64,000 nt of DNA from Phenylobacterium glaciei. Its GTDB lineage: Bacteria; Pseudomonadota; Alphaproteobacteria; Caulobacterales; Caulobacteraceae. The translations under genes and the position numbers were made by a program. Shown here one piece after another: positions 8,372-17,156 of the stretch. The notes under the pieces are model-generated. The model made no database searches. It was not told the origin of the DNA and was given only the letters and a program-made list of their open reading frames with translations. How positions within the stretch are numbered: the first letter of the stretch is position 1; every line of letters starts with the position of its first letter. The stretch covers positions 3,187,501-3,251,500 of the forward strand of contig NZ_JAGSGD010000001.1 in the NCBI RefSeq assembly GCF_016772415.1. Reading direction: 5' to 3'.

Positions 8372-10903
8372 TTGGCCAGACGCGGGGGTGAGGACGCCGA
8401 GGCCAATCGGCCTCAGGGGCGCGACAACGCGCCCGGCGTCCGAGCGCTGCCGACCCAGACCTTCGCGCGCATCGCCATCCTCTCCACCCTGCTGCTGCTG
8501 GCGGTCTACACCGCCTTCGCGGTGGCCCGCATCCAGCGCGAACCGCAGATCACCACCGCCGCCAACGCCGCCCTGCCCAGCCGGGCCGAGGCCGTGGCCG
8601 CCCATCTCGACGCCGAGGCCGCGGCCCTGCGCGGCGGTTTGCTGGCGGCCCGCGAGGCCCTGCAGAGAGACGGCGACCAGCCGATGGCCGCGGCCGAGAG
8701 CGGCCTGCGCGCCGCAGCCGGTGCGGCCGTCGCCGTCGCGGTGATCTCCGACGAGGAGGTCGTGGCGGTCGCCGGCCCCGCGGGCGGCCTCGACTGGCTG
8801 GAGCTGGCCAAGACCGCTTCCGGCTCCAAGCGCGAAGTCTGGCAGGGAGTCACCGGCCAGACTGCGCCGGCCCTGGCCGCCGCCACGCCCGCCGCCACCA
8901 ACAAGGGCCAACGCTGGATCGTCGTGGCCGGAGACCCCACCCATCTCGGCGCCTGGCTTTCCAAATCCAAGCCCGAGGCCATCGCCACGCCGGAGGGCCG
9001 TATCCTGGCCGCCAGTCCGGTCAACGGGGTCGGCGCGGCCGACACCGTCAACGCCGCCTTCGCCACCCTGCCCGAGGAACTGAAGCTCGACGGTGGCCTG
9101 AGCCGCGCCCAGGGACCGGACGGCGTCTCGCTGGACCTCGCCGCCCGCCCGGCGCTGGGCGGCGGCCTCTACGTCCTGGCCGGCGCCAGTTCCGCGCCGA
9201 CGGAGATCCAGACCTCCACCGAGCAGCTGGCCTGGTTGCTGGCGCCGCTGGCGGCGGCCTTCCTGCTGGGCCTGCTGCTGCTCAACCAGAGCAACCGGGT
9301 GGAGAACGCCCAGAAGGCCTTCGTCGATTCCGAGCAGCGGTTCCGCTTGGCCGTCGAGGCGGCGCGTTGCGGCATCTGGGAGTGGGACCTCTCCAACGAC
9401 AAGATGTTCATGTCCGACGTCACCGGGGCCATCTTTGGCTGGGGCGGCGGCGGGATCGTCGAGGGTCAGGCGGTGCTGGAGCGGGTCTCCGCCGACCACC
9501 GCGACCGTCTGCGCCAGGCCTTGTCCACCGCCGCCATCTATGGCGGTTTCGACGTCTCGTTCCGGGTGCCCTCCCTGCAGGGCGGGCGGCCTACCTGGAT
9601 CGACGCCCGCGGCCAGGCCTTCGGCGACAAGGGCCGGGACGGCTACACCCGGATCATCGGCGTGGCCCTGGACGTCACCGAGGAGCGCATGGCCCAGGCC
9701 CGCGCCCAGGCCGCCGAGAACCGGCTGCGCGACGCCATTGAGAGCGTGTCGGAGGCCTTCGTCCTCTGGGACCGCAACGGCCGCCTGCTGATGTGCAACA
9801 AGAACTATCGCGCGTTCTTCTCGCTGGAGCCCCGGCTGCTGAAGCCCGGCGCCTCGCGCGAGCAGGTCAACCGCTTCGCCCAGCTGGCCATCAAGCAGGA
9901 GATGGAGAGCTCCGACGGCCGCAAGGGCGTGCGCGAGGCCGAGCTCAACGACGGCCGCTGGATCCAGATCTCCGAACGCCGCACCGCCGAGGGCGGCCTG
10001 GTGATGAGCGCCGCCGACATCACCGCCATCAAGACCCAGGAAGAGGCCCGGCGCCTGAACGAAGAGGCGCTTCAGAAGGCTGTCGTCGGCCTGGAGCGCA
10101 GCCAGGAGCAGCTCTCCGAACTGGCCCGCAAGTACGAGATGGAAAAGGTGCGGGCCGAGGGCGCCAACAAGGCCAAGTCCGAGTTCCTGGCCAATATGAG
10201 CCACGAGCTGCGCACCCCGCTGAACGCCATCAATGGCTTCTCCGAGATCATGGTGCAGGAGATGTTCGGGCCCGTTGGCGATCCCCGTTACAAGGGCTAC
10301 TCGCAGGACATCCTGTCGTCAGGCCAGCACCTGCTGGCGCTGATCAACGACATCCTCGACATGTCGAAGATCGAGGCGGGCAAGATGAGCCTGAGGTTCG
10401 AGCCCATCGCCTTGGAAGAGGTGGCCGAGGACGCCGTGCGCCTGGTGCGAAATCGCGCCGAGGCCACCGGTCTGGCGCTCGCCATCGACTTCCCGCCACA
10501 CCTGCCGGAGATCGAGGCGGACTATCGCGCGGTGAAGCAGATCCTGCTGAACCTGCTCTCCAACGCCATCAAGTTCACGCCGCGCGGCGGCCGGGTCACG
10601 ATCCGCGCCGAGGGACGCCACGACCCCTTGGGCGAGCGCATCCGTATCAGTGTGCAGGACACCGGCATCGGCATCGCGCAGGACGACCTGGCCCGGCTGG
10701 CCCGGCCCTTCGAGCAGGTGGAAAACCAGCACTCCAAGACCACCCAAGGGACGGGCCTGGGCCTGGCGCTGACCAAGTCGCTGGTGGAGATGCATGGCGG
10801 GGCGCTGGACATGCAGAGCGCGCCTGGCGAGGGCACCATGGTCAGCTTCTCCCTGCCGATCCGCCAGACCGGCGCCGCCCTGGCGGCGATCGCGGCGGCT
10901 TAG
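8372..10903 (+). CDS. pleC: PleC-type sensor histidine kinase/phosphatase (843 aa)
   Basis: Membrane-bound hybrid of PAS sensing and HisKA/HATPase catalysis. In Caulobacter PleC acts on the regulators DivK and PleD to set swarmer-cell fate. Seen: TM1 about 32-50, a periplasmic Ala-rich domain to ~280, TM2 about 283-304, PAS from ~317 and a second PAS from ~450, phospho-acceptor His611 in MSHELRTPLNAI, N box LLNLLSNAIKFTP, and G boxes DTGIGIA and GTGLGLAL. Caulobacter crescentus PleC is 842 aa with His610, so length and histidine position agree to one residue. The start is TTG 8372, preceded by GGGAGCGA; an upstream in-frame stop at 8345 leaves no earlier start. Confidence 0.88.
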   Translation: MARRGGEDAEANRPQGRDNAPGVRALPTQTFARIAILSTLLLLAVYTAFAVARIQREPQITTAANAALPSRAEAVAAHLDAEAAALRGGLLAAREALQRDGDQPMAAAESGLRAAAGAAVAVAVISDEEVVAVAGPAGGLDWLELAKTASGSKREVWQGVTGQTAPALAAATPAATNKGQRWIVVAGDPTHLGAWLSKSKPEAIATPEGRILAASPVNGVGAADTVNAAFATLPEELKLDGGLSRAQGPDGVSLDLAARPALGGGLYVLAGASSAPTEIQTSTEQLAWLLAPLAAAFLLGLLLLNQSNRVENAQKAFVDSEQRFRLAVEAARCGIWEWDLSNDKMFMSDVTGAIFGWGGGGIVEGQAVLERVSADHRDRLRQALSTAAIYGGFDVSFRVPSLQGGRPTWIDARGQAFGDKGRDGYTRIIGVALDVTEERMAQARAQAAENRLRDAIESVSEAFVLWDRNGRLLMCNKNYRAFFSLEPRLLKPGASREQVNRFAQLAIKQEMESSDGRKGVREAELNDGRWIQISERRTAEGGLVMSAADITAIKTQEEARRLNEEALQKAVVGLERSQEQLSELARKYEMEKVRAEGANKAKSEFLANMSHELRTPLNAINGFSEIMVQEMFGPVGDPRYKGYSQDILSSGQHLLALINDILDMSKIEAGKMSLRFEPIALEEVAEDAVRLVRNRAEATGLALAIDFPPHLPEIEADYRAVKQILLNLLSNAIKFTPRGGRVTIRAEGRHDPLGERIRISVQDTGIGIAQDDLARLARPFEQVENQHSKTTQGTGLGLALTKSLVEMHGGALDMQSAPGEGTMVSFSLPIRQTGAALAAIAAA

Positions 10904-11400
10904 GGCTGACGCGGCTCGCGCGAGCCGCGATCGCCGCGACGCCCACCACCACCCGGTCCGCTGCGGGCCAGGCCCTTGGCCAGTTCGGCCCGCTCCGCCG
11001 CCGGCAGTGTCGCGGCGAACGCCACGATCCGATCCTCCACGCCGCCTCGGGCGGTCATTTCCAGAGTCCGCGCCTCGGCCAGACGCTTGGAGACGGCCGG
11101 ACCATCCAGGGGTTCGCCGCCGAGATCGCTCCAGGCGTCCCGCCGGGCCTGGCGAGCAAGACGCATCTGGCCTCCGACCCCACCGGCCTCGCCGCGCAGC
11201 AGCTGACGATAGGCGCGGCGGTGCTCCGCGGGCAGGTTGTCGGCGGCGGTCCACAGCGGCTGGCGCGGGCGGTTGGCGGCCGGTGCGGCCTCGCGGAACC
11301 TGTGCGCCACCACGACACCGCCCACCACCGTGCCGATGACGAAGAGGTTGAGGGCGACCGACGCGATCAGGGCCAGGGTCAGGGTTCGTTGGCTCGGCAT
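10900..11400 (-). CDS. Periplasmic heavy-metal-sensor-like (Spy/CnrX-type) protein (166 aa)
   Basis: Small protein with one N-terminal membrane anchor (residues ~8-30, LALIASVALNLFVIGTVVGGVVV) and a helical periplasmic domain rich in Arg, Leu and Ala: LWTAADNLPAEHRRAYRQLL, then LAEARTLEMTARGGVEDRIVAFAATLPAAERAELAKGL. This is the pattern of the heavy-metal-resistance/periplasmic sensor family. It is the last gene of the sigma factor operon, its start overlapping the preceding stop by one base, and it overlaps the pleC stop by 4 bases. It may sense envelope stress or metal and feed the anti-sigma factor (inference). Confidence 0.75.
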   Translation of the reverse strand: MPSQRTLTLALIASVALNLFVIGTVVGGVVVAHRFREAAPAANRPRQPLWTAADNLPAEHRRAYRQLLRGEAGGVGGQMRLARQARRDAWSDLGGEPLDGPAVSKRLAEARTLEMTARGGVEDRIVAFAATLPAAERAELAKGLARSGPGGGGRRGDRGSREPRQP

Positions 11401-11822
11401 CAGGCGCCTTCGCTCGTCTCGGAGAGATCGTCATAGCCGGTCATCACCGCGCTCACCGCCTCGGAGCCGTCGGTCGCAGACGTGAGGTTTCCCGACAGGG
11501 CGACGCCGAAGGCCAGGCCCGCGGCGCAGGCCCCGGCCAGGCCCGCGCCGACACCCGCCCCCAGCAGCCAGGCCCGCAGGCCTCGGTGCGGGCGCGCGAC
11601 GGGCCCGGCGGCGATCACCGCCTGGCGCAAGTCGTGGCCCACGCTCATCGGCGCCCAGGCGTCCAGGGCCATGTCGAGGCGGGCGGCGGCGTCCAAGGCC
11701 TCGCGGGCGAAGTCCGGTTCGGCGGCCATCAGAACGGCGGCGGCCTCGCGTTCGTCGGCGGGCCAGCGGGCGACCGCGCCGCCATGCGCGTCGGCCAGTT
11801 CCAGGAAACGGTCTCGGGTCAC
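11400..11822 (-). CDS. Probable anti-sigma factor, single-pass membrane protein (140 aa)
   Basis: No strong family match. Seen: a cytoplasmic N-terminal domain (MTRDRFLELADAHGGAVARWPADEREAA), one transmembrane segment around residues 84-110 (AWLLGAGVGAGLAGACAAGLAFGVAL), and a short periplasmic tail. It lies 10 bases after the ECF sigma factor stop, the usual place for a cognate anti-sigma factor, and is followed by a periplasmic sensor-like gene. The function is inferred from topology and gene order. Confidence 0.6.
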   Translation of the reverse strand: MTRDRFLELADAHGGAVARWPADEREAAAVLMAAEPDFAREALDAAARLDMALDAWAPMSVGHDLRQAVIAAGPVARPHRGLRAWLLGAGVGAGLAGACAAGLAFGVALSGNLTSATDGSEAVSAVMTGYDDLSETSEGA

Positions 11823-11832
11823 GGCTGCCTCC

Positions 11833-12378
11833 TCATGGCGCCCTCATATCCGAAAGGGCGGCCCGCAGCGCCCGACGGCCCCTCGACAGCAGGCTCTCCA
11901 GGGCGTCGACGCTGATCCCCATGATCGCGGCGGCCTCGATATTGGTCATCTCCTGATAGTGGCAGAGCGCCACCGCCTCCCGCTGCCGGTCCGGCAGGGC
12001 CGCCATGGCGGCGGCCACACGGCGGCCCACATCGGCGGCCTCCAGGCCACGATCGGGCGCCGGTCCCTCGTCGGGCCATTCGGGCGGCGTCTCGGTGGGG
12101 ATTTCGCGGCGGCGGCGCAGCCGGTCGTAGCAGAGGTTGAGGGTCACCCGGTGCAGCCAAGTGTCGAAGCGCGCCGCGCCCGGGGTCCAGACCGGCGCCT
12201 GGCGCCAGGCGCGGATCATCGCCTCCTGGGCCACGTCCTGCGCCTCCGACACCTCGCCCAGCATGCGACCGGCCAGGGCCAGCAGGCGCGGCAGCTTGCG
12301 GGCCGCGAGCGCCCGCACCGCCGCGGGATCTCCCCGCGCCACGCGCGTCAGCAGCTCCTCGTCCGGATCGGCGTCCAA
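11833..12378 (-). CDS. ECF-type RNA polymerase sigma factor (181 aa)
   Basis: Extracytoplasmic-function sigma factor. Region 2 is seen in VSEAQDVAQEAMIRAWRQAPVW and FDTWLHRVTLNLCYDRLRR (residues ~43-90). Region 4 helix-turn-helix is seen in LPDRQREAVALCHYQEMTNIEAAAIMGIS and ALESLLSRGRRALRAAL (~127-176). Length fits an ECF factor with no extra domain. It is followed by a membrane anti-sigma candidate and a periplasmic sensor, and preceded by an EF-hand protein 35 bases away, so all four probably form a unit. Confidence 0.93.
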   Translation of the reverse strand: MDADPDEELLTRVARGDPAAVRALAARKLPRLLALAGRMLGEVSEAQDVAQEAMIRAWRQAPVWTPGAARFDTWLHRVTLNLCYDRLRRRREIPTETPPEWPDEGPAPDRGLEAADVGRRVAAAMAALPDRQREAVALCHYQEMTNIEAAAIMGISVDALESLLSRGRRALRAALSDMRAP

Positions 12379-12413
12379 ACCTGACCTCGCCCCGGGCGGC
12401 GGTGGTGGGCGGG

Positions 12414-12830
12414 CTAGCCGCCACGGCCCCGGTTCTGGCGCATGGTGGCCAGTTCGTCCTTGCTAAGCCAGCCATCATGGTTGGCGTCGCCGGCGTCGAA
12501 GCGGCGCTTTGACCCGGCGTCCAGCTCCGCCCGCGACAGGGCGGCATCCTTGTTGGTGTCGCCCTTGGTCCACATCTCAGCGATGCGGGCGGTGGCCTTG
12601 GCCCCGCCGAAGCGGGCCATCATGTCCTCCATGGGCTTGCTCTCGACCTTTGTGATCCTGCCGTCCTTGTCAGCGTCCAGGCGGTCCAGCATCGAGTCGG
12701 CCTGGACCTTCTTGTACTCGGCCCAGGTCACCTTGCCGTCACGGTCGAGGTCCGGGTTGGGAGGGCCCATCTGGGCCTGGGCGGAACCGGCCATGGTCAG
12801 GAAGGCGGCAGAGATCAGGAAGTGTTTCAT
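12414..12830 (-). CDS. Secreted EF-hand calcium-binding protein, four loops (138 aa)
   Basis: Signal peptide of about 19 residues (ending GSAQA), then four EF-hand loops starting at Asp27 (DLDRDGKVTWAE), Asp52 (DADKDGRITKVE), Asp91 (DTNKDAALSRAE) and Asp115 (DANHDGWLSKDE). Loop 3 has Ala where Gly is usual at position 6 and is probably weak. Such proteins bind calcium in the periplasm. It is upstream of, and likely cotranscribed with, the ECF sigma factor, so it may be part of the sensing module or simply a target. Confidence 0.9.
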   Translation of the reverse strand: MKHFLISAAFLTMAGSAQAQMGPPNPDLDRDGKVTWAEYKKVQADSMLDRLDADKDGRITKVESKPMEDMMARFGGAKATARIAEMWTKGDTNKDAALSRAELDAGSKRRFDAGDANHDGWLSKDELATMRQNRGRGG

Positions 12831-12896
12831 AGGGTCCTTTCAGGCGGGGTCGCGGACCGTCAGGCGTTCAACGGGCCGACGAGCCATATCCGTCGC

Positions 12897-15794
12897 TCAA
12901 GTTTGCACAATGATGTCATAGGCGCGACGCGCAGCGACGCGGGCGCGGGCCAGTTTAGCGCGCAGGGCCTTGAAGTCCTTCACGCCGCCAGCGCGGGCCA
13001 GCAGCGCCTTGAAGGCCTTGGGTTCCTCGCCCGGATCTTCACCGTCGGGCAGGGCCACCTTCAGCAGCTGTGTGAGGTTCTGCTGCAGCCGCCAGGCTTC
13101 CTGCAGGTCGGCGAGCGGCCCCTTGTCGGCCAGGCCCGCCGCGAGGACCGCGCCCAGAGCCTCGGCGGTGTTGGGCGCCAGCGGGCCGCCGCCGGGGGCG
13201 TGGACCAGTTGCAGGAACTGGGCGGCGAACTCGATGTCCACCAGGCCGCCGGGGGAAAGCTTCAGGTCCCAGTCGCCCTTGGGCGGCCGTTCCCGCTCCA
13301 GCAGTTGGCGCATCTCGCGGACGTCGGCGGCGGTCTTCGCAGCCTCGCGGGGTCGGCGCAGGGCGGCGTCGATCGCCTGGCCGGTGGCCTGGGCGAAGTC
13401 GGGCGAGCTGGCCCAGACGACGCGGGCGCGGGTCAGGGCCAGCAGCTCCCAGGTCTCGGCCTCGCGGTCGTAATAGTCCTGGAAGGCCACGAAGCTGACC
13501 GCCACCGGACCCTTGGTGCCCGACGGGCGCAGCTGCATGTCCACCTCGTAGAGCTCGCCTTCTCCGGTGGGGGTGGACAGCGCCGCAATCAGGCGCTGGG
13601 TGAAGCGGCCGTAGAAGACGTCGGCGCTCCACGCCTTCACCGACGAGGCCGCGGCCGGTTCGTCGGCGCGGTAGACGGTCATCAGGTCGAGGTCCGAGCC
13701 GGCGCTCATCTCCCGCGATCCGCACTTGCCCAGGGCCACCACGGCCACCTGGCCAGGGAAGGTTCCGCCCAGGCGTTCGGCCTCGGTCAGCGAGACCGGG
13801 GCCAGGGTGTCGATGCACAGGTCGGCCAGGTCGGCGAAGGCGCGGCCGGCGATCTCGGCGCTGGCCGAGCCGCTCATCACCTGCACCCCAATGCGGAAGG
13901 CCTGCTCGCGGTGCACCCGGCGCACCGCGTCCATGGCCCCCTCGAAGCCGTCGGCGCGGGCCACGGCGGCGGCCATGACCCGGCGGTCCTCGTCGATCGC
14001 GATGTCGGAGAAGAAGTCGCCGTCCAGCATGGCGTCCAGAGCCGCGGGCCGCCGGGCCAGGGTGTTGGCCAGGCGCGGGGCGTAGGCCATGACCTGGACG
14101 ATCAGCTCGAACAGCTGCGGCTGGGCCAGGAACAGGGACTGCAGCTGCACGCCGGACGACAGCTTTCCGAAGAAGTCGCTGAAGCGGTGGAAGGCCACGT
14201 CCGGCGCGCCGGTGGCGTTGGCCGCCTCCAGCAGCCGAGGCGCCAGGCGCGTGAACAGCTCCCGGCCCCGCTCGGTGCGGGTCGCCGAGATGTGGCCGTG
14301 GTGCCAGCCGCGGATGGTCTGGGACACCTTGGCCGGCTGCGAGAACCCCATGCGGGCCAGGGTTGCGAGGGTTTCGGGATCGTCGTCGACCCCGGTGAAG
14401 ATCAGGCTGCCGAAGCGGGAAGACAGCTGCTCCTCGTCGGGGAAGAGCTCGCCGTAGCGGCGGTTGACGGTCTTCAGGGTCTTCTCGATCGCGGTGTCGA
14501 AGGCCTTGAGCCGGGGATAGCCGGCCAGGGCCGCGACCCGGTTTCGCTCGGCGTCGGACTCCGGGAGCTTGTGGGTCTGCTCGTCGGCCAGCATCTGGAT
14601 GCGGTGCTCGATGGACCGCAGGACGCCATAGCCCTCGGTCATCTCCTCGGCCGCCTTGGGCGCCACGTGGCCGGCGGCGTGGAGGGCGGCGAGCGCGTCG
14701 AGGGTGCGCGGCGAGCGCAGGTCGGGGTGGCGGCCGCCCAGGATCAGCTGCTGGGTCTGGACGTAGAACTCGATCTCGCGGATGCCGCCACGTCCCAGCT
14801 TGAGGTCCATCCCCTTGGCCTGGAGGCGGTCGTCGACCTTGTGGACGTGGATCTGGCGCTTGATGGAGTGGATGTCGGCGATGGCGGCGAAGTCGAGGTT
14901 CTTGCGCCAGATGAAGGGGGTTAGTTCGGCCAGGAAGGCCTGGCCGCGGGGGACGTCGCCGGCGCAGGCGCGGGCCTTGATGAAGGCCGCCCGCTCCCAG
15001 TTCTGGCCGACGCTCTCGTAGTAGTCCATGGCCGCGGCGACCGGCACGGCCAGCGGCGTCGAGGAGGGGTCTGGGCGCAGGCGCAGGTCGGTGCGGAAGA
15101 CGTAGCCGTCGCCGGTCTTGTCGGCCATCAGCTCGGTCAGCCTGTGGGTCAGGCGGACCGCAAAGCCTTGGGATTCAACGCCTTGCGCCAGCGGCAGGGC
15201 CTCGGGCTCGTAGAAGACCGAGATGTCTATGTCGCTGGAATAGTTGAGTTCGTAGGCACCCTGCTTGCCCATGGCGATGCAGAAATAGCCGGGGACGGGA
15301 CCGGCCGGCCCCTCCCCCACGGCGGTCTGGCGGCCAGCCTCGACCTCGCCGCGGGCGGCGACGGTGAGGGCGGTGGTGAGGGCCGCGTCGGCGAAGCGGG
15401 TGAGCGCGCCGGTCACCGCGTCGAGGTCCCAGACCCCGCCCAGGTCGGCCAGGGCGATCAGCAGGTGGGCCTCGGCCTTGAGCTTGCGCAGGCCCACCTT
15501 GGCGGCCTCGTAGCCCACATCCGCAAGGGCGGCGGTGCGGGCCAGGAGGCCCTCGAAGCGGGGGTTGGGATCGGCCTCCAGCAGGGCGCGCAGGCGCGGC
15601 AGGTCGCGGCGGGCCAGGCTGGTGAGGTAGGGCGACGCGCCGAACACCGGGGCCAGAGCGGGCCAGGCCTGGCTCAGCAGATCAGACCAGCCGCCCTCCT
15701 GCGCGGCGGCGGCCACGACGGTGTGGAAGCGCTCGGCGGCCTTCACGTCGGCGACGGGGCCGCAAGGGGTCAGAACCTCGATCAGACGAGTCAT
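12897..15794 (-). CDS. glnE: Glutamine synthetase adenylyltransferase/deadenylylase (965 aa)
   Basis: Bifunctional nucleotidyltransferase that attaches AMP to, and removes it from, a tyrosine of glutamine synthetase in response to PII. Seen: two nucleotidyltransferase cores, MGKQGAYELNYSSDIDISVFYEP in the N-terminal half and GKCGSREMSAGSDLDLMTVYRA in the C-terminal half, each followed by the helical GlnD-UTase-like domain (LKLGRGGIREIEFYVQTQQL and LKLSPGGLVDIEFAAQFLQL). Length is as expected. ATG 15794 is preferred to an in-frame GTG at 15815; neither has a clear ribosome binding site. Confidence 0.97.
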   Translation of the reverse strand: MTRLIEVLTPCGPVADVKAAERFHTVVAAAAQEGGWSDLLSQAWPALAPVFGASPYLTSLARRDLPRLRALLEADPNPRFEGLLARTAALADVGYEAAKVGLRKLKAEAHLLIALADLGGVWDLDAVTGALTRFADAALTTALTVAARGEVEAGRQTAVGEGPAGPVPGYFCIAMGKQGAYELNYSSDIDISVFYEPEALPLAQGVESQGFAVRLTHRLTELMADKTGDGYVFRTDLRLRPDPSSTPLAVPVAAAMDYYESVGQNWERAAFIKARACAGDVPRGQAFLAELTPFIWRKNLDFAAIADIHSIKRQIHVHKVDDRLQAKGMDLKLGRGGIREIEFYVQTQQLILGGRHPDLRSPRTLDALAALHAAGHVAPKAAEEMTEGYGVLRSIEHRIQMLADEQTHKLPESDAERNRVAALAGYPRLKAFDTAIEKTLKTVNRRYGELFPDEEQLSSRFGSLIFTGVDDDPETLATLARMGFSQPAKVSQTIRGWHHGHISATRTERGRELFTRLAPRLLEAANATGAPDVAFHRFSDFFGKLSSGVQLQSLFLAQPQLFELIVQVMAYAPRLANTLARRPAALDAMLDGDFFSDIAIDEDRRVMAAAVARADGFEGAMDAVRRVHREQAFRIGVQVMSGSASAEIAGRAFADLADLCIDTLAPVSLTEAERLGGTFPGQVAVVALGKCGSREMSAGSDLDLMTVYRADEPAAASSVKAWSADVFYGRFTQRLIAALSTPTGEGELYEVDMQLRPSGTKGPVAVSFVAFQDYYDREAETWELLALTRARVVWASSPDFAQATGQAIDAALRRPREAAKTAADVREMRQLLERERPPKGDWDLKLSPGGLVDIEFAAQFLQLVHAPGGGPLAPNTAEALGAVLAAGLADKGPLADLQEAWRLQQNLTQLLKVALPDGEDPGEEPKAFKALLARAGGVKDFKALRAKLARARVAARRAYDIIVQT

Positions 15795-15994
15795 CGGCAC
15801 ATTGTCGGTGGCCACGGATGGAAGACAAGGCCGTTTACGGGCCGGTGCGAGACCACGGAGTCTTGGCGGCCAAGGGATTGCGGCGGGCGTGGCGAACCCA
15901 CGATGGCCGACAAGTGGCCGTCAGGGTCCCGCCAGGTGTTGATCTTCCCGCGTCGGGTGAGGTCAACTGCCCCACGCCCTGGGGAGGGACACGC

Positions 15995-17053
15995 GTGAAC
16001 GGCCCGCTGATGTTCCTGGCGATCGAGGTGGCGACGGTGGTCTGCGCGCTGCTGCTGGCGGGCCGCGTGGTGGCGAGCCGGCCGCGGCTGAGGACCGCGC
16101 AGCTCACGGCCCTGATCGCGGTGAACACCGCCTGCGCCGTGGTGCTGGCTCACCAGGAGTACGGGGCCTGGGCGCCCGCGGCGTTCGGCATCGAGGTCGG
16201 AGGTTGGGCGGGGGTGCTGAACCTGGCGCGCAACACCACGGCCGGCCTGATCATGCTGCTGTGCTTTTCCCTGTTCACCGACCGGCGGCGGTTTCCGCGC
16301 TGGCTGCTGGCGATGTTCGCGCTGCAGGTGGGCCTGGAGGTGGCGACCTGGACGGTGTGGCCAAGGCTCGCCCCGCTGCCAGCCCTGATGCAGACCCTGT
16401 TCGCCGCGATCGCGGTCTACTGGACGGTGGCCGACTGGCGCGCGGACCTGGTGGAAAGTCGCCGCCGGGCGCGGGCTGTGACCCTGGTGGTGATCGGCCT
16501 GGTGACCCTGGTCTCCGGGCTGCTGACCCGGGTGGTGATCGCGCCGGAGAGCCCGGCCAACTACGCCGTCCACATCGGGTTGACGGGCGCCTATCTGGCG
16601 ATCCTGGCCAGCGTCCTCTTCCAGCTCACCAGCGGCGATGTCGGCGCGCGGCTGGATTTCGACGCCACGCCCGCGCGGCGGAAGCCGCCCGGCGTCGCGC
16701 CGCCGGACCCGGCGCTCGCGCGGCTCGTCGCCCTGCTGGAGACCGAGCGGGTCTGGGAAGAGGAGGGCCTGTCGCTGAGAGGGCTGGCGGCCAAGGTCGG
16801 CCTGCCGGAATACCGGCTACGCCGGCTGATCCACGAGGAACTGGGCCACCGGAACTTCAACGCCCTGCTGCATGAGCACCGCATCGCCGAGGCCTGCCGC
16901 CAGCTCAGCGATCCAGCCCTGGCGCGCACGCCCATCCTGACCATCGCGCTGTCGGTGGGCTATGCTTCGGTCAATACCTTCAACCGGGGCTTCCGGGAGA
17001 TCCTGGGGGTCGCCCCCTCGGAATGGCGCGCCGCCGCGCTGGCCGCGAAATAA
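15995..17053 (+). CDS. Membrane-embedded AraC-family transcriptional regulator (352 aa)
   Basis: The N-terminal ~230 residues contain about seven hydrophobic segments (for example FLAIEVATVVCALLLAG, LIMLLCFSLF, AVTLVVIGLVTLVSGLL). The last ~110 form an AraC helix-turn-helix domain: SLRGLAAKVGLPEYRLRRLI, then TPILTIALSVGYASVNTFNRGF and LGVAPSEWR. This layout couples membrane sensing directly to DNA binding. Start GTG 15995 is chosen because GGGGAGGGA lies 5 bases upstream; an earlier in-frame start gives an unlikely Arg-rich leader. A 27-bp inverted repeat follows the gene, in front of the acyltransferase it probably controls. Confidence 0.85.
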   Translation: MNGPLMFLAIEVATVVCALLLAGRVVASRPRLRTAQLTALIAVNTACAVVLAHQEYGAWAPAAFGIEVGGWAGVLNLARNTTAGLIMLLCFSLFTDRRRFPRWLLAMFALQVGLEVATWTVWPRLAPLPALMQTLFAAIAVYWTVADWRADLVESRRRARAVTLVVIGLVTLVSGLLTRVVIAPESPANYAVHIGLTGAYLAILASVLFQLTSGDVGARLDFDATPARRKPPGVAPPDPALARLVALLETERVWEEEGLSLRGLAAKVGLPEYRLRRLIHEELGHRNFNALLHEHRIAEACRQLSDPALARTPILTIALSVGYASVNTFNRGFREILGVAPSEWRAAALAAK

Positions 17054-17063
17054 CAGCACCAAA

Positions 17064-17090
17064 TTCTGCAATCGGCTGGGGTTTGCAGAA
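17064..17090. promoter_or_regulatory. Inverted repeat TTCTGCAA-N11-TTGCAGAA, probable operator
   Basis: Two perfectly complementary 8-base arms separated by 11 bases lie 10 bases after the AraC regulator stop and 67 bases before the acyltransferase ATG. The location suggests binding by the upstream regulator. A hairpin without a U-run would be the alternative. Confidence 0.45.
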
Positions 17091-17156
17091 ATCGGCGCGC
17101 GGAGCGCCCGCCCACCCTGTCAGACGGCGACCTGTCGTCTCGAACAGGAGGTTCCG

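Noticed and set aside
8365..8391. Eight-codon frame from ATG 8365 overlapping the pleC start
   Set aside because: Too short to judge. The TTG at 8372 gives the intact PleC N-terminus with a ribosome binding site, so the ATG is not the pleC start.
8327..10204. Long minus-strand open frame under pleC, and similar ones at 5449-7137, 26024-27715, 42456-44738 and 44770-46593
   Set aside because: Each mirrors a well-supported gene, has Gly/Gln/His-rich low-information composition, and lacks a ribosome binding site or motif.
12822..14924. 700-codon plus-strand frame opposite glnE
   Set aside because: Antisense of conserved glnE domains; no recognisable fold.
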